A DNA stretch of 64,000 bases, taken from Leptotrichia hofstadii (GTDB lineage: Bacteria > Fusobacteriota > Fusobacteriia > Fusobacteriales > Leptotrichiaceae). The translations under genes and the position numbers were made by a program. The DNA lies in contig NZ_AP019823.1 in NCBI RefSeq assembly GCF_007990525.1, positions 1,612,001 to 1,676,000 of the forward strand, read 5' to 3'. The notes beneath the pieces were generated by a model. It was given only the letters and a program-made list of their open reading frames with translations. It searched no databases and had not been told where the DNA came from. Position 1 is the stretch's first letter; each line of letters opens with the position of its first letter. Positions 46,785 through 55,979 of this stretch are shown piece after piece.

Positions 46785-47306
46785 TTATTTTTTATGTATC
46801 TTATCATATCTTTTTGCCAGCTCCAAAGTTCTTTCCTCTATTCCGCTTGCCCAGGCATTTCCGCCTAAAGTTCCTGATATTGTTCCGCCTTCTGATTCTT
46901 CAGTCTTTTTTTCGACATCTTCTTTAACTTTTTTTATCCATTCTTCCTGCTCTTTTTGCAATTTTTCCTTTTCACTTCCTGACAATTCTGATAAAAGTAA
47001 TTCATAAACCTTTTTCATCTCTGTTTCCCATGAATCTCCTAATTTTTGAATTGCATTATTCATGTCTGCTGTCACTCCAGAATCCAAAGCTGGCCGAACT
47101 TCCTGTTTTACTGCTTCCATTCTTTCCAATATTTGAGCTTCATAGCTGCTTTCTGTTTTTGTACTTTCTGCAGACATTGTAGCCGGCGCTTTAGCTTCCT
47201 GATTTACTTCAGTTTGTTTCCCTTCCTTTTTTTCATCTTTTCCAGATTTTGAACACGCTACAATTCCCATTAATAACAGCACTGTTATTAAAAATAATTT
47301 TTTCAT
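46785..47306 (-). CDS. LprI-type lipoprotein, copy 3
   Basis: The 173-residue protein has a lipoprotein signal with lipobox IVAC (Cys18), a flexible linker rich in Lys, Glu, Thr and Ala, and the LprI block KKVYELLLSELSGSEKEKLQ with EQEEWIKKV. It ends ERTLELAKRYDKIHKK like copies 1 and 2. Unlike them it would be membrane-anchored. ATG 47306 is six bases after GGAGG; a frame from 47339 would contain that site. The glycine-rich stretch GGTISGTLGGNAWASG before the tail is specific to this copy. Confidence 0.8.
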   Translation of the reverse strand: MKKLFLITVLLLMGIVACSKSGKDEKKEGKQTEVNQEAKAPATMSAESTKTESSYEAQILERMEAVKQEVRPALDSGVTADMNNAIQKLGDSWETEMKKVYELLLSELSGSEKEKLQKEQEEWIKKVKEDVEKKTEESEGGTISGTLGGNAWASGIEERTLELAKRYDKIHKK

Positions 47307-47406
47307 GATTTTCCTCCATTTTCTTATTCTATTTTCCATTAGTTATTATACCACATTTTTATTAACAAAAAATGAGAACTAAGAATTAATCATTTTTTAT
47401 GTTTTT

Positions 47407-48393
47407 CTATAATTCTAAAAACTTAAATTTTTTTAAATTTTCTTCATAAAATTTTTTATCTTTATTTCTATGCTTATTATTTATTTCCTTCAGCAGAACT
47501 ATATATTCATTTATCCATTCTTTATACTCATAACCCATATCTCCCATATATTTAATATTATCTTTGAATTTTTGATAATTATTGAAAAAGTAATCAAAAG
47601 TTTCTTTGTCATTACCTTGTCCAATATAAGCATTAAGAATATATAATTGGAAGTTTCGCCCTTCATAGTCATTTGTCAGTTCAGTTTCTTCAGGCTTTTG
47701 CCCCAAATCTTTTGCTATCCTGTGTATCAAATCCGTAGTTATAAACTCATAATTATAGTATTTTGGCTCTCCTTTCAAATATAGCTCTATTGCCTTTTTT
47801 CCAGCTTCAATTGCTTTTTTATAATCTTTTTTATATTTGAAATAATGATAAAGTCCATCATAACTTACAGGATTTTCAGGATAAAGTTTTATCAACTGCT
47901 CTGATGTTATTTTCAAATTTTCATAATCTTCATAATCTCTGTATCTTCTTATAAGATTTTCATATCCTTTTTCAAATTTTGGATTTATTTCTATCGATTT
48001 TTTATAATAACTTATCGCTGTAGAACGGTCATCCTGTGCAAATGCAACCTTTCCCAAAGCCGCTACTGCCAAATAATTTTTTTTATCCTCTTCTATAGCC
48101 TTTATAAACTCATCTTTTTTCCGTTTCAGAGGTATATCTCCACTTAAGGCTGTTTTATTAGCTGATATAAATGTCTCTATTGATTTTCTGTTTATTCCAG
48201 CTTTTTGCAGTTCATTTCTTATTTCATTTTCAGAATAGTAGTCAAATTTCCTATTATTTTTAGCAGACGATGTCATGTTCACTTCAACAGCTCTTTGATT
48301 TTTTTGATTAACTTTGCTTTTTCCAGTTTGATAAGTCGCATACGATAATACCCCAATTATTACTGTTAATGCCGCTACTTTCTTCTTGTTCAT
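47407..48393 (-). CDS. Membrane-anchored TPR protein
   Basis: The 328-residue protein starts MNKKKVAALTVIIGVLSYAT, a single N-terminal anchor or signal without a clear cleavage site. Three or four tetratricopeptide units follow from about residue 100: AVAALGKVAFAQDDRSTAIS, YYKKSIEINPKFEKGYENLI and YKKAIEAGKKAIEL. TPR units bind partner proteins. ATG 48393 has AAGGAG seven bases upstream. It begins 29 bases after the small secreted protein gene, so they are likely cotranscribed. Partner unknown. Confidence 0.75.
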   Translation of the reverse strand: MNKKKVAALTVIIGVLSYATYQTGKSKVNQKNQRAVEVNMTSSAKNNRKFDYYSENEIRNELQKAGINRKSIETFISANKTALSGDIPLKRKKDEFIKAIEEDKKNYLAVAALGKVAFAQDDRSTAISYYKKSIEINPKFEKGYENLIRRYRDYEDYENLKITSEQLIKLYPENPVSYDGLYHYFKYKKDYKKAIEAGKKAIELYLKGEPKYYNYEFITTDLIHRIAKDLGQKPEETELTNDYEGRNFQLYILNAYIGQGNDKETFDYFFNNYQKFKDNIKYMGDMGYEYKEWINEYIVLLKEINNKHRNKDKKFYEENLKKFKFLEL

Positions 48394-48422
48394 TTTCCCG
48401 CTCCTTCTTAAATACACCTATT

Positions 48423-48770
48423 CTACCATTCAGGATAAATAACTCTCATGTCTTCAGGATCTAGAAATACTGCTTTGTTTAATTTTACATCATATCCAAT
48501 ACAACTATTTTCTCTACATATAGTATTTTTTTTCAAAGTTGCTTTACTTACATACACTTCAGCATCAGGCTCCTGAGGAAAATCTGTAATTTCATATTCC
48601 CCTTTTCCTATTTTTTTTATTTTTAATTTTGTATCTTCCGAAGCTATAATTCTGTTTAACAGTTTTTCTTCATGCAATTTACCATCCGTATTGAATTTCA
48701 AATTAAGTCCTGCCGCTCCATAACTTGCTGCTCCTATTAGTAATGTTGCCATCAATAACGTTTTTTTCAT
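48423..48770 (-). CDS. Secreted protein of the DGKLHEE family, shorter copy
   Basis: The 115-residue protein has a signal peptide (KKTLLMATLLIGAASYG) and the same domain as the gene at 44922: DGKLHEEKLLNRIIASEDT, an IKKIGKGEYEI strand and NTICRENSCIGYDVKLNKAV with a CxxxxC pair. ATG 48770 follows GGAGGAG by six bases; an ATG five codons earlier is excluded because the ribosome site would be coding. It is the first gene of the exported array, behind a strong promoter with a long leader. Confidence 0.75.
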   Translation of the reverse strand: MKKTLLMATLLIGAASYGAAGLNLKFNTDGKLHEEKLLNRIIASEDTKLKIKKIGKGEYEITDFPQEPDAEVYVSKATLKKNTICRENSCIGYDVKLNKAVFLDPEDMRVIYPEW

Positions 48771-49012
48771 ATAAATCTCCTCCATTCATTATCTTTAACT
48801 GCTATTCTATTATGCTGTACAATTTATCAAAAAAATGTGAACATATACTTGCTTTCTTCTAAACATAAACTAGTTCATATTTCCATTCAAGGCATTGTTC
48901 TATTCCCACCACTGTAAAATCATAATTTCGGCTTTTATTCTACACTTAACAGAAAACACTTTTTACGTTCAATTTTTACGGTAATATATTTTCCTTTTTA
49001 TATTACAATTGA
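48771..49012 (-). other. Long leader of the exported-protein array
   Basis: The predicted transcript start near 49006 leaves about 235 untranslated bases before the first gene. A seven-codon reading frame MILQWWE without a ribosome site lies inside. No classical riboswitch or T-box was recognised. Confidence 0.45.
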
Positions 49013-49041
49013 ATTATACAATATTTTTTTATAAAAGTCAA
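49013..49041 (-). promoter_or_regulatory. Sigma70 promoter of the exported-protein array
   Basis: The minus strand reads TTGACT (49041-49036), 17 bases, TATAAT (49018-49013). This is one of the best promoter matches in the window. Confidence 0.75.
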
Positions 49042-49099
49042 TAACTTTTTTAAAAAATATGTTTATTTTTATAGTAATTTATTAACCGTTTATTTTTGT

Positions 49100-49152
49100 A
49101 AAAAAAAATAGAAAGATAACAAAAATTTAAAATTAATGTCACCTTTCTATTT
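49100..49152 (-). terminator. Terminator after ftsH
   Basis: On the minus strand a 15-pair stem (49152-49138 with 49120-49106, two or three G-U pairs) is followed by a run of T's. Confidence 0.85.
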
Positions 49153-49178
49153 AAGTGATTCAAATTAGTTTTTATATT

Positions 49179-51506
49179 TTATTCCATAAAACTCGGAAGT
49201 TTAAAATTACTTTTTTTCTTTTTTTCATTTTCAGGTTTTTCGTCCTTATTATCAGTTTCTGTATTAGAATCATCGTCATCATTTTTTGGAGAATCATTTG
49301 AATTATCACCATTGTTATTTTCATCTTTAGTTTCTGAGTTATTTTCGGAAACATCTTGATTTTCAGCTGTTTTTTCTAATATTTCATTTGTATTTTCAAT
49401 GATTTCTGATGATTTTTCATTTTTAATTTTTTCTTCCAGTTCTTCAACCTTTTCTTTCAATTTTTCTTCTGAAGTTTTTTCAGAATTTTCATTATGATTT
49501 ATTTTTTCGCTATTTTCTTCTCCGGTCTTTTTGACTTCATCAGTTTTTAGAGTACTGCTTTCTTTTTCAGTGTCTTCTGAAGCTTTCAAAATCTGATCCG
49601 CAGTCTCTCCTTTGATAATGCTTCTAACTTCGTCTCCAGTAATAGTTTCTTTTTTCAGTAATAATTTTACTACTTCTTCCAGCTTGCTCCAGTTATCCTG
49701 CAAAGTATTTAATGTGTTAAAATACTCTTCAGTTAAGATTTTTCTTATTTCAAGATCAATTTCCCTAACTGTTTCATCACTTTTATTTGGAGCAAATGAG
49801 TATTCATCATCTGAATTTTCAAAGTTAATCGGCCCTAATTTCTTACTCATTCCTACACTTTCAACATAAGCTCTTGCCACTTTTGTAGCCCTTTTTATAT
49901 CAGAATACGCTCCTGTACTTATATCATCAAGTCCGATTTCCTCAGCTGCACGTCCTCCAAACAGTACCTTTATCTCAGCTAACATTTGTCTGCTTGTAGT
50001 TACTAGTTTTTCTTCAGGAAGCGGCATCATAAATCCACCAGCGTCCCCTCTAGGAATTATCGTAACTTTATGAACAGGATCCGCTCCCGGTGTCAATTCA
50101 GTCATAATAGCATGCCCAGCTTCGTGATAAGCTAGAAGCTTTTTCTCTTCAGGTTTAATAATCTTGCCTTTTTGTCCAAGTCCCATTCCAATTTTATCCA
50201 CAGCTTCATCTAAATCAACCATCTTTATTGTGTCACTCGCTCTTCTCGCTGCCAGAATTGCCGCTTCATTCAATAAGTTTGCCAAATCGGCTCCAACAAA
50301 TCCCGGCGTGATTTTAGCAATATCCTCAAGCCTTACATCACTATCAAGCTTTTTATTTCTTGAGTGAACTTTTAATATTGCAACACGCCCTTGCAAGTCT
50401 GGCGCATCAACAGTAACACGTCTGTCAAAACGTCCAGCACGCAATAATGCAGGATCAAGCACATCTTCCCTGTTTGTTGCCGCAAGTACAATAACTTTAG
50501 TATCCGTTTCAAATCCATCCATTTCAACTAGCAGCTGATTTAATGTCTGTTCACGTTCATCATTGCTTCCGCTGTTTTTTCCAACGCTTCTTCTTCTACC
50601 GATGGCATCAATTTCATCAATAAATATGATTGAAGGGCTTGATTCCTTTGCTTTTTCAAACAAATCCCTTACCCGCGATGCTCCAACTCCAACAAACATT
50701 TCCACAAATTCTGACCCTGAAATGCTAAAAAAGGATGCTCCAGATTCTCCAGCTACCGCTTTTGCAAGCAACGTTTTCCCGGTTCCCGGTCTTCCTAGCA
50801 GAAGTACTCCTTTTGGCACTCTTGCGCCAGCTTTTGTATATTTTTCAGGATTTTTCAAAAAATCAACAACTTCCCTCAGTTCTTCTTTTGCTCCATCAAC
50901 GCCTGCAACATCGTCAAATTTCACATCAGGCTTCTTGTCAATCTTATTGACTCTCGATTTTCCAAAGCCGAAGATATTTCCAGGTCCTCCACCTTGAGAA
51001 CCTCCAACCATCTTTCTTGCAAGATATACCATAAGCCCAATCATTATAATCATTGGCAAGAACTGACCCAATAGCAGAAGGAAGAAGTTTCCGCCAGAAG
51101 GCTGCAACGAATTTAACTTAACATGTTTCTGTCCAATCGCATTAATGATAATCGGCTCATTTCCGATTCTATCTGTTATTTTTTTTGTAAAATAAAGTAT
51201 TTCTTTTCCATCTTCCTTTACCAGTGCAATCAGTTTATCATCTTTTTCATTTATCTCAGTAAAATCTCCCTTTTGTGTTTTATTTACAAATTCTGTATAA
51301 GAAATTTCCTTTTTATTTTGAAAGTAAGTTTGTATATCACGATGAAATATTGCTGTGAAAACGAACAGCAGTACTACAAAAACAAAAAACAGAAAACCTG
51401 AAAATGGCGATTTATTTCCATCATCCTGTCTGTTATTTTTTCTATTATTGTCTTTTCGTAGTTCTTCCAGCCGTTTTCTAATATCGTTTTTATCTCTTTC
51501 TGCCAT
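49179..51506 (-). CDS. ftsH: ATP-dependent zinc metalloprotease FtsH
   Basis: FtsH degrades misfolded membrane proteins and short-lived regulators. Two membrane helices (about 36-54 and 141-162) frame a small outer domain. The AAA module has Walker A GRPGTGKT (238-245; GPPGTGKT is more usual), Walker B IIFIDEID (293-300) and the arginine finger region LRAGRFDRR. The zinc site is HEAGH (461-465). After about residue 640 a tail of some 130 residues is highly acidic and low in complexity (Glu, Asp, Asn, Lys, Ser), ending in [16 protein letters not shown] 51506 follows GGAGG. The start overlaps the end of tilS by 17 bases. 775 residues is long for the family because of the tail. Confidence 0.95.
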   Translation of the reverse strand: MAERDKNDIRKRLEELRKDNNRKNNRQDDGNKSPFSGFLFFVFVVLLFVFTAIFHRDIQTYFQNKKEISYTEFVNKTQKGDFTEINEKDDKLIALVKEDGKEILYFTKKITDRIGNEPIIINAIGQKHVKLNSLQPSGGNFFLLLLGQFLPMIIMIGLMVYLARKMVGGSQGGGPGNIFGFGKSRVNKIDKKPDVKFDDVAGVDGAKEELREVVDFLKNPEKYTKAGARVPKGVLLLGRPGTGKTLLAKAVAGESGASFFSISGSEFVEMFVGVGASRVRDLFEKAKESSPSIIFIDEIDAIGRRRSVGKNSGSNDEREQTLNQLLVEMDGFETDTKVIVLAATNREDVLDPALLRAGRFDRRVTVDAPDLQGRVAILKVHSRNKKLDSDVRLEDIAKITPGFVGADLANLLNEAAILAARRASDTIKMVDLDEAVDKIGMGLGQKGKIIKPEEKKLLAYHEAGHAIMTELTPGADPVHKVTIIPRGDAGGFMMPLPEEKLVTTSRQMLAEIKVLFGGRAAEEIGLDDISTGAYSDIKRATKVARAYVESVGMSKKLGPINFENSDDEYSFAPNKSDETVREIDLEIRKILTEEYFNTLNTLQDNWSKLEEVVKLLLKKETITGDEVRSIIKGETADQILKASEDTEKESSTLKTDEVKKTGEENSEKINHNENSEKTSEEKLKEKVEELEEKIKNEKSSEIIENTNEILEKTAENQDVSENNSETKDENNNGDNSNDSPKNDDDDSNTETDNKDEKPENEKKKKSNFKLPSFME

Positions 51507-53001
51507 TTTTCCTCCCAATTATTAATAATTTACTTTTATTGTTATCTTCTAATTCTTTAATATCTTTCTTTTGAACTTTTTCCAAAAATTTTGAAAATTT
51601 TATATCTGAAACTGCCAGTATTTCTTTTAATTTCTTACATTTTTTTTCATTTTTAATTTCTATTATTTCATTATTTCCAGCCTCCGGACCGCTTAAAACT
51701 TCATCAATTTCAATTTCTACGATAGGAACAGAATCCCTGTCCCATTTCATAACCTTTTCATCAATCAGAATTTTTTTAACTTTCTTATGCCCCAAATTTT
51801 TCAGCAAAATTCTATCCCCATCTTTTCGGCTTCTGACAATAATTTTTCCATCTTTCATTTTTTCATTATCAAATTTGTAATAGGCATAGTCCATATCTTT
51901 TTCATCTATAAAATAAGTTTCAAAATCCTTAATATTTTTATATAAAGCTATCTTATGATTATACCACTCAATACTTTGATTTTCCTTTAAAATTTTAATT
52001 CTATCAGAAAATTCTATCTCTTTATTACAATTTAGATTTTTTTTTGTATTTTTATTTGAAATAGCAACAATTTTTAATTCCCCGTATGCATTTTGCAAAA
52101 TCTTATTTTTACCTAAATGAAACTCTTTTGAGCCTTTATTTTGCAATTTTCCATTTTCTGAAAAAACACTTTCACAAATCTGTTCTATCTTTTCCCTTGA
52201 AATTTCCACATTATTCTGCTTCAGAAATTGAATTAATTCATTCTTCTGATTTATATGCTTTTCATAATTATGGAAAACTGGCATTTCACAAGTTTCCTTA
52301 TCATTAATTTCCCTGATTAGGGACTCTATTTTTTTCCTAAAAGCAGGATTAATTTTTTCAAAATCAGGAAAAATCTTATTTCGGATAAAGTTTCTTGTAT
52401 AATCGTTTTCATTATTTGTATAGTCAACCAGATATTGGTAATTCTTGCTTCTTAGGAAGGATAAAATTTCATTTTTTTCAAAATCTAAAATAGGTCTTAC
52501 TATATTTTCTCTCACTCTCGGAATACCTTTTAACCCAGTTACTGATGTGCCCCTCAAAAGCCGAAAAATAAAAGTTTCCACATTATCATCCAGATTATGT
52601 CCAGTCGCAATTTTATTGTACCCTATCTTTTTCCTGATATTTTCAATAGTTTCATACCGCAATTCCCTTGCCGCCAGTTCCACAGACTTTTTATTCTCTG
52701 CCGCGTATTTTTTTACATCGATGCTTTCAATATAATGGTTAACGTTATTTTTACTTGCAAATTCATTTATAAATTTTAAGTCGTTTTCGACATCGTAACG
52801 CAAGTTGTGATTAATATAGGCTATTGAAATTTCCAGTGAAATCATATTTTTCATTAAATCAAGCAAATGATAAAGAAAAACTGAATCAGGTCCTCCAGAA
52901 AATGCAATAAGAATCTTATCCTTCTCAGAAATCAGCTTTTTTTTTATGGCTTCCTCTGATTTTTTCAATATTTTTTTTTCAATTTTTCTTACTTTTTCCA
53001 T
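51490..53001 (-). CDS. tilS: tRNA(Ile)-lysidine synthase
   Basis: TilS converts C34 of the CAU-anticodon tRNA-Ile to lysidine so that it reads AUA, an essential step in AT-rich genomes. The N-terminal ATP-pyrophosphatase domain has SGGPDS at 35-40, then INHNLR and [20 protein letters not shown]. The C-terminal tRNA-binding domain includes RSRKDGDRI and [14 protein letters not shown]. Its 503 residues are slightly long. ATG 53001 follows AGGG by nine bases; a TTG frame upstream has no ribosome site. It sits between mltG and ftsH; tilS-ftsH adjacency is common in bacteria. Confidence 0.94.
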   Translation of the reverse strand: MEKVRKIEKKILKKSEEAIKKKLISEKDKILIAFSGGPDSVFLYHLLDLMKNMISLEISIAYINHNLRYDVENDLKFINEFASKNNVNHYIESIDVKKYAAENKKSVELAARELRYETIENIRKKIGYNKIATGHNLDDNVETFIFRLLRGTSVTGLKGIPRVRENIVRPILDFEKNEILSFLRSKNYQYLVDYTNNENDYTRNFIRNKIFPDFEKINPAFRKKIESLIREINDKETCEMPVFHNYEKHINQKNELIQFLKQNNVEISREKIEQICESVFSENGKLQNKGSKEFHLGKNKILQNAYGELKIVAISNKNTKKNLNCNKEIEFSDRIKILKENQSIEWYNHKIALYKNIKDFETYFIDEKDMDYAYYKFDNEKMKDGKIIVRSRKDGDRILLKNLGHKKVKKILIDEKVMKWDRDSVPIVEIEIDEVLSGPEAGNNEIIEIKNEKKCKKLKEILAVSDIKFSKFLEKVQKKDIKELEDNNKSKLLIIGRKNGRKR

Positions 53002-53031
53002 TAAATTTAGCCCTAACTTCAATTTTCAGAT

Positions 53032-53982
53032 TTATTTTAACTGACCGCTTTCACGACGTTTTTTCAGGTGTTCCTCATGTGTTTTGGAATAATATGTTTT
53101 CCCTTTATATGTAAAGAAAAACAGGTTATCTGTCTTTTCAGCGTTTAAAACTGCTTTAAAAGTCTCTATTGGAGGATTTCCAATTGGTGTCGGAGGCAAT
53201 CCTTTTACCTTGTATGAATTGTATGGGGTATTTTGCGATTTCAATTCATTTCTGGAAGCCTGTCTTCCTAATTCATATTTTAAAGTCGCGTCTGATTCCA
53301 GCTTCATATCAATTTCCAGTCTTTTTAAGAATATTCCCGCAACTTTTGGCTTATCTGCAGCATCAGGCACTTCCGCCTCCACGATTGAAGCCATTTTCAA
53401 ATTGTCGTAAAATTTCTGTTTGTCAGGGTACTTTTCAGGCGGGAATTTTTTTAGAAATTCAGCCAGAATAGTCTGAATAACCTGTTTTGTCGTAACATTT
53501 TCAGGAAAAATGTAAGTTTCAGGGTAAAAATATCCTTCAAAATTATTATTTTCATGCGGATATGGAAAATCCACTTCACTAAGAACCTTGTCTATTTCTT
53601 CCTTAGTTCCCAGTTCAAGAGCTTCCATCCGTGCAAATACCTGTTTTGAAGTAAATCCTTCAGGTATTGTCAGCCGGACTCCGTTAGTTTCGCTGCTCTT
53701 AATTTTTTTTATAATTTCATATTTTGAAAATTTTCCATTAAATTTATAAGTTCCCACTTTTAACTTCATATTTCCGCCATTCAGCTTCAAATAGGCTCTG
53801 TCAACAATTCCGTAATTCAATTTCAGTTCCTTGTAAATTTGTGGAAATGTAGTCCCTTTTTTTATATTTATGTTGACGTTACTGTATTCTTTTTTTGCAA
53901 CAAAAAAGTTATAAAAAAGTGTCAGACACATAAATAATATTAAAAATATCCCAATGTAAATAGCTCTTAATGTATTTTTCAT
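53032..53982 (-). CDS. mltG: Endolytic murein transglycosylase MltG
   Basis: MltG cuts nascent glycan strands at the outer face of the inner membrane and so sets their length. The 316 residues have one N-terminal membrane helix (about 8-28), a LysM-like segment, then FEGYFYPETYIFP and MASIVEAEV with the catalytic Glu202, and the late GLPPTPIGNP-type loop GLPPTPIGNPPIETFKAVL. AGGAG precedes ATG 53982. It starts the mltG-tilS-ftsH group. Confidence 0.94.
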   Translation of the reverse strand: MKNTLRAIYIGIFLILFMCLTLFYNFFVAKKEYSNVNINIKKGTTFPQIYKELKLNYGIVDRAYLKLNGGNMKLKVGTYKFNGKFSKYEIIKKIKSSETNGVRLTIPEGFTSKQVFARMEALELGTKEEIDKVLSEVDFPYPHENNNFEGYFYPETYIFPENVTTKQVIQTILAEFLKKFPPEKYPDKQKFYDNLKMASIVEAEVPDAADKPKVAGIFLKRLEIDMKLESDATLKYELGRQASRNELKSQNTPYNSYKVKGLPPTPIGNPPIETFKAVLNAEKTDNLFFFTYKGKTYYSKTHEEHLKKRRESGQLK

Positions 53983-54135
53983 TCTTTATCTCCTAAATAT
54001 TCAGCATTTATAGTATTAATTGCCTTAAAGATTATCCCAAAATTTAATAAATGCAAGTCTTTTTTGCTCTGCCGCTTTCTTTTAAGATAAACTTAACAGC
54101 TTTAATCAATAAAATTGACAGTTTAATTATTATAC

Positions 54136-55203
54136 TTAATATTCCTTATTTACTCCTGTGTCATTGTCGTTACTTTTTATTTCAGTTTCATTTTTTAAGT
54201 CTTTATTGTCAAGTTCAATCACTTCCACGCCTTTAGTGCCAGTATTTTTTTCTGGTGTTGACATTTTTTGCTTTCTTAGCTGTCTTTCGTGATACCTTTT
54301 AGCGCCAATTGTATCAATCTGAAATACAGAAGCAGGGTTCTCGCTCAGCTTTTGTTCCAGATATTCTGTTTTTTTACGGAGTTCATCCTTCTTTCTGTCG
54401 CTTTCTATTTCTCTTATGCTTTTTATATTTGTATTATAGTATATATCTCTCATATTGCTTCTGTTTGAAACAAAACTGTTAAATTCAGCCAGCTCGTCAC
54501 CTTCCAGCGAGATTTTGTCATTATTTGGATAACGCGAAAGCACCTTTGTAAAGCCATCATTAAATCTTATAACCATATAACGGTAGTTTTTATCGAAGAA
54601 TAGTATTTCATTTCTGTTATTTTTAAAATATTTTTTTTCAACATCCAGATAAACGTGCCCTTTTTTCTCTTCAATCCATCCTCGCCGTCTATCCTCCTGC
54701 CATGTATCCGTTTTTGGGTCAAAATAACTTTTTATAATTTGATACCCATTTTCCTGCTGCACGAAGTCATATCGGATATTTTCAAGTCCAGTTTCTGAAA
54801 TATCGTCACTTTTTAGCAGATACCATGTTCCGTAGCTTTTGGAAACTTGAAATTTTATTATTGGATTTACTTTTTCATCAATTTTTCTGATAAATTTCTC
54901 AAGCTTATTGATTTTCTCCTGCTTTTTCTTTTTTTCAGCCTCTTCCTCGTCCTTAATCTGATCCAAGAAAATCAAATCCCCTTCTTCACTGTTTTCATCC
55001 TGTATATTGCCATTTTCATTCTCAAAATCACTCATATTGTTTTTATTAATAATAATGTCAATTTTAACGGCATCATCCTCAACCTTATTACCGTTACTTG
55101 AAGCACTGCTTCCGTTAGCTAGGGCTGTTAACGAAAATATCCAGAAACATGCCGCAATATACATTTTTATATTCCCATATTGATTAATTTTCTGTCTATT
55201 CAA
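54136..55203 (-). CDS. Exported protein with lipocalin-like domain
   Basis: The protein of about 355 residues has a signal peptide (hydrophobic part CFWIFSLTALA), an acidic and lysine-rich linker (about 45-115) and a beta-barrel segment. Numbered from the GTG at 55212, this has the lipocalin motifs GTWY (128-131), FFDKNYRYMVI (205-215) and VLSRYPN (224-230), in the order and spacing of bacterial Blc-type lipocalins. A long helical charged tail follows. The start is ambiguous: GTG 55212 overlaps the AAAGGTG site, and TTG 55203 has normal spacing and is given. Lipocalins bind small hydrophobic ligands; the ligand here is unknown. It is a single gene on the minus strand. Confidence 0.65.
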   Translation of the reverse strand: MNRQKINQYGNIKMYIAACFWIFSLTALANGSSASSNGNKVEDDAVKIDIIINKNNMSDFENENGNIQDENSEEGDLIFLDQIKDEEEAEKKKKQEKINKLEKFIRKIDEKVNPIIKFQVSKSYGTWYLLKSDDISETGLENIRYDFVQQENGYQIIKSYFDPKTDTWQEDRRRGWIEEKKGHVYLDVEKKYFKNNRNEILFFDKNYRYMVIRFNDGFTKVLSRYPNNDKISLEGDELAEFNSFVSNRSNMRDIYYNTNIKSIREIESDRKKDELRKKTEYLEQKLSENPASVFQIDTIGAKRYHERQLRKQKMSTPEKNTGTKGVEVIELDNKDLKNETEIKSNDNDTGVNKEY

Positions 55204-55438
55204 AGCGTTCACCTTTTATTTTCAGTTTTTATGTTTGCAATATTTTACAACTTTTGAAATCAAAATGTATTTTATCTTAATTTTAAAGTCGATTCAAGCA
55301 TACATAACTTTTACTAATTATATCACACATTTTTTAAATTGCAAATCAAATATTTATCTGCCTGTTTAATTTTTATCAAACCAAAACACGGTTTTTTTGT
55401 TACTATAAAAAATATAGTATAATTTTATACTTAAACTA
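55204..55438. other. Divergent intergenic region, AT-rich
   Basis: It separates the lipocalin-like gene (minus) and the small lipoprotein gene (plus). Apart from the plus-strand promoter at its right edge no structure was recognised. Confidence 0.5.
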
Positions 55439-55467
55439 TTGACTTTCACAAAAAACTGTTGTATACT
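55439..55467 (+). promoter_or_regulatory. Sigma70 promoter of the small lipoprotein gene
   Basis: TTGACT (55439-55444), 17 bases, TATACT (55462-55467), 49 bases before the start codon. Confidence 0.75.
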
Positions 55468-55516
55468 TTTTATAGAAAATAATTTACCGTAAAAGGTTGG
55501 AAAGGAATTGATTATT

Positions 55517-55714
55517 ATGAAAAAAACTTTTAAACTTTTAACAATTATTCTGGCAATGTCATCATTTACCAGCTGTACAAGCTTAATGGCACTTGCAGGA
55601 AGTGAAAAGGCAGACAGGGAACTGCGTGCCCGTACTATTGAAGAGTCAAAACGTTATTGCGCTGTTTCCAGAGTTTCTACTGGAGAATGTCTGGAATGGA
55701 GAAAACATGACTAA
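55517..55714 (+). CDS. Small lipoprotein, unknown
   Basis: The 65-residue protein begins MKKTFKLLTIILAMSSFTSC, a lipoprotein signal with the slightly unusual lipobox FTSC, then a helical stretch RELRARTIEESKRYCAV and the end STGECLEWRKHD. Two further cysteines could pair. AAAGGA lies ten bases before ATG 55517; a TTG three codons earlier abuts that site. It has its own promoter. The family is not recognised. Confidence 0.7.
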   Translation: MKKTFKLLTIILAMSSFTSCTSLMALAGSEKADRELRARTIEESKRYCAVSRVSTGECLEWRKHD

Positions 55715-55777
55715 TATTTTATACCAGGCCCCTGTTAAAAAGCAGAAAGCTATATTTTGTTTGCCTGCGATGAATAC

Positions 55778-55893
55778 TAGACCTGTTCGACAACTAACTA
55801 TATGTACTTATAATTTAATAAAACAAATATTCTGAAGCAAGGGGTCAAGACCCCTTGTGGAAATAAAAAAACTTAAGTTATCGAACACGTCTA
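55778..55893. repeat. Nested inverted repeat with a central GC-rich hairpin
   Basis: Outer arms 55778-55797 and 55874-55893 are inverted copies matching at 17 of 20 positions (core TCGAACA). Between them CAAGGGGTC and GACCCCTTG (55838-55857) form a perfect nine-pair hairpin. The arrangement suggests a small non-autonomous repeat element inserted between two genes; the hairpin may also end transcription from 55517. Confidence 0.6.
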
Positions 55894-55979
55894 CTGTATT
55901 ACCTACTAAAAATAATTTACAATAAATCTATTATTTTAATGGGGGAATAGTATTAGTAAAAAAGAAAGAAGGCTTAAAA

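Noticed and set aside
48895-48935. MILQWWE mini-frame as a tryptophan attenuator leader peptide
   Set aside because: No Shine-Dalgarno, no terminator/antiterminator pair and no tryptophan genes downstream.
49172-49354. Met/Lys-rich frame at the end of ftsH
   Set aside because: It is a shifted reading of the Glu/Asp-rich ftsH tail with no ribosome site.
55593-55835. Plus-strand frame overlapping the small lipoprotein and the repeat region
   Set aside because: It is out of frame with the lipoprotein gene, has no ribosome site and runs into the inverted repeat.
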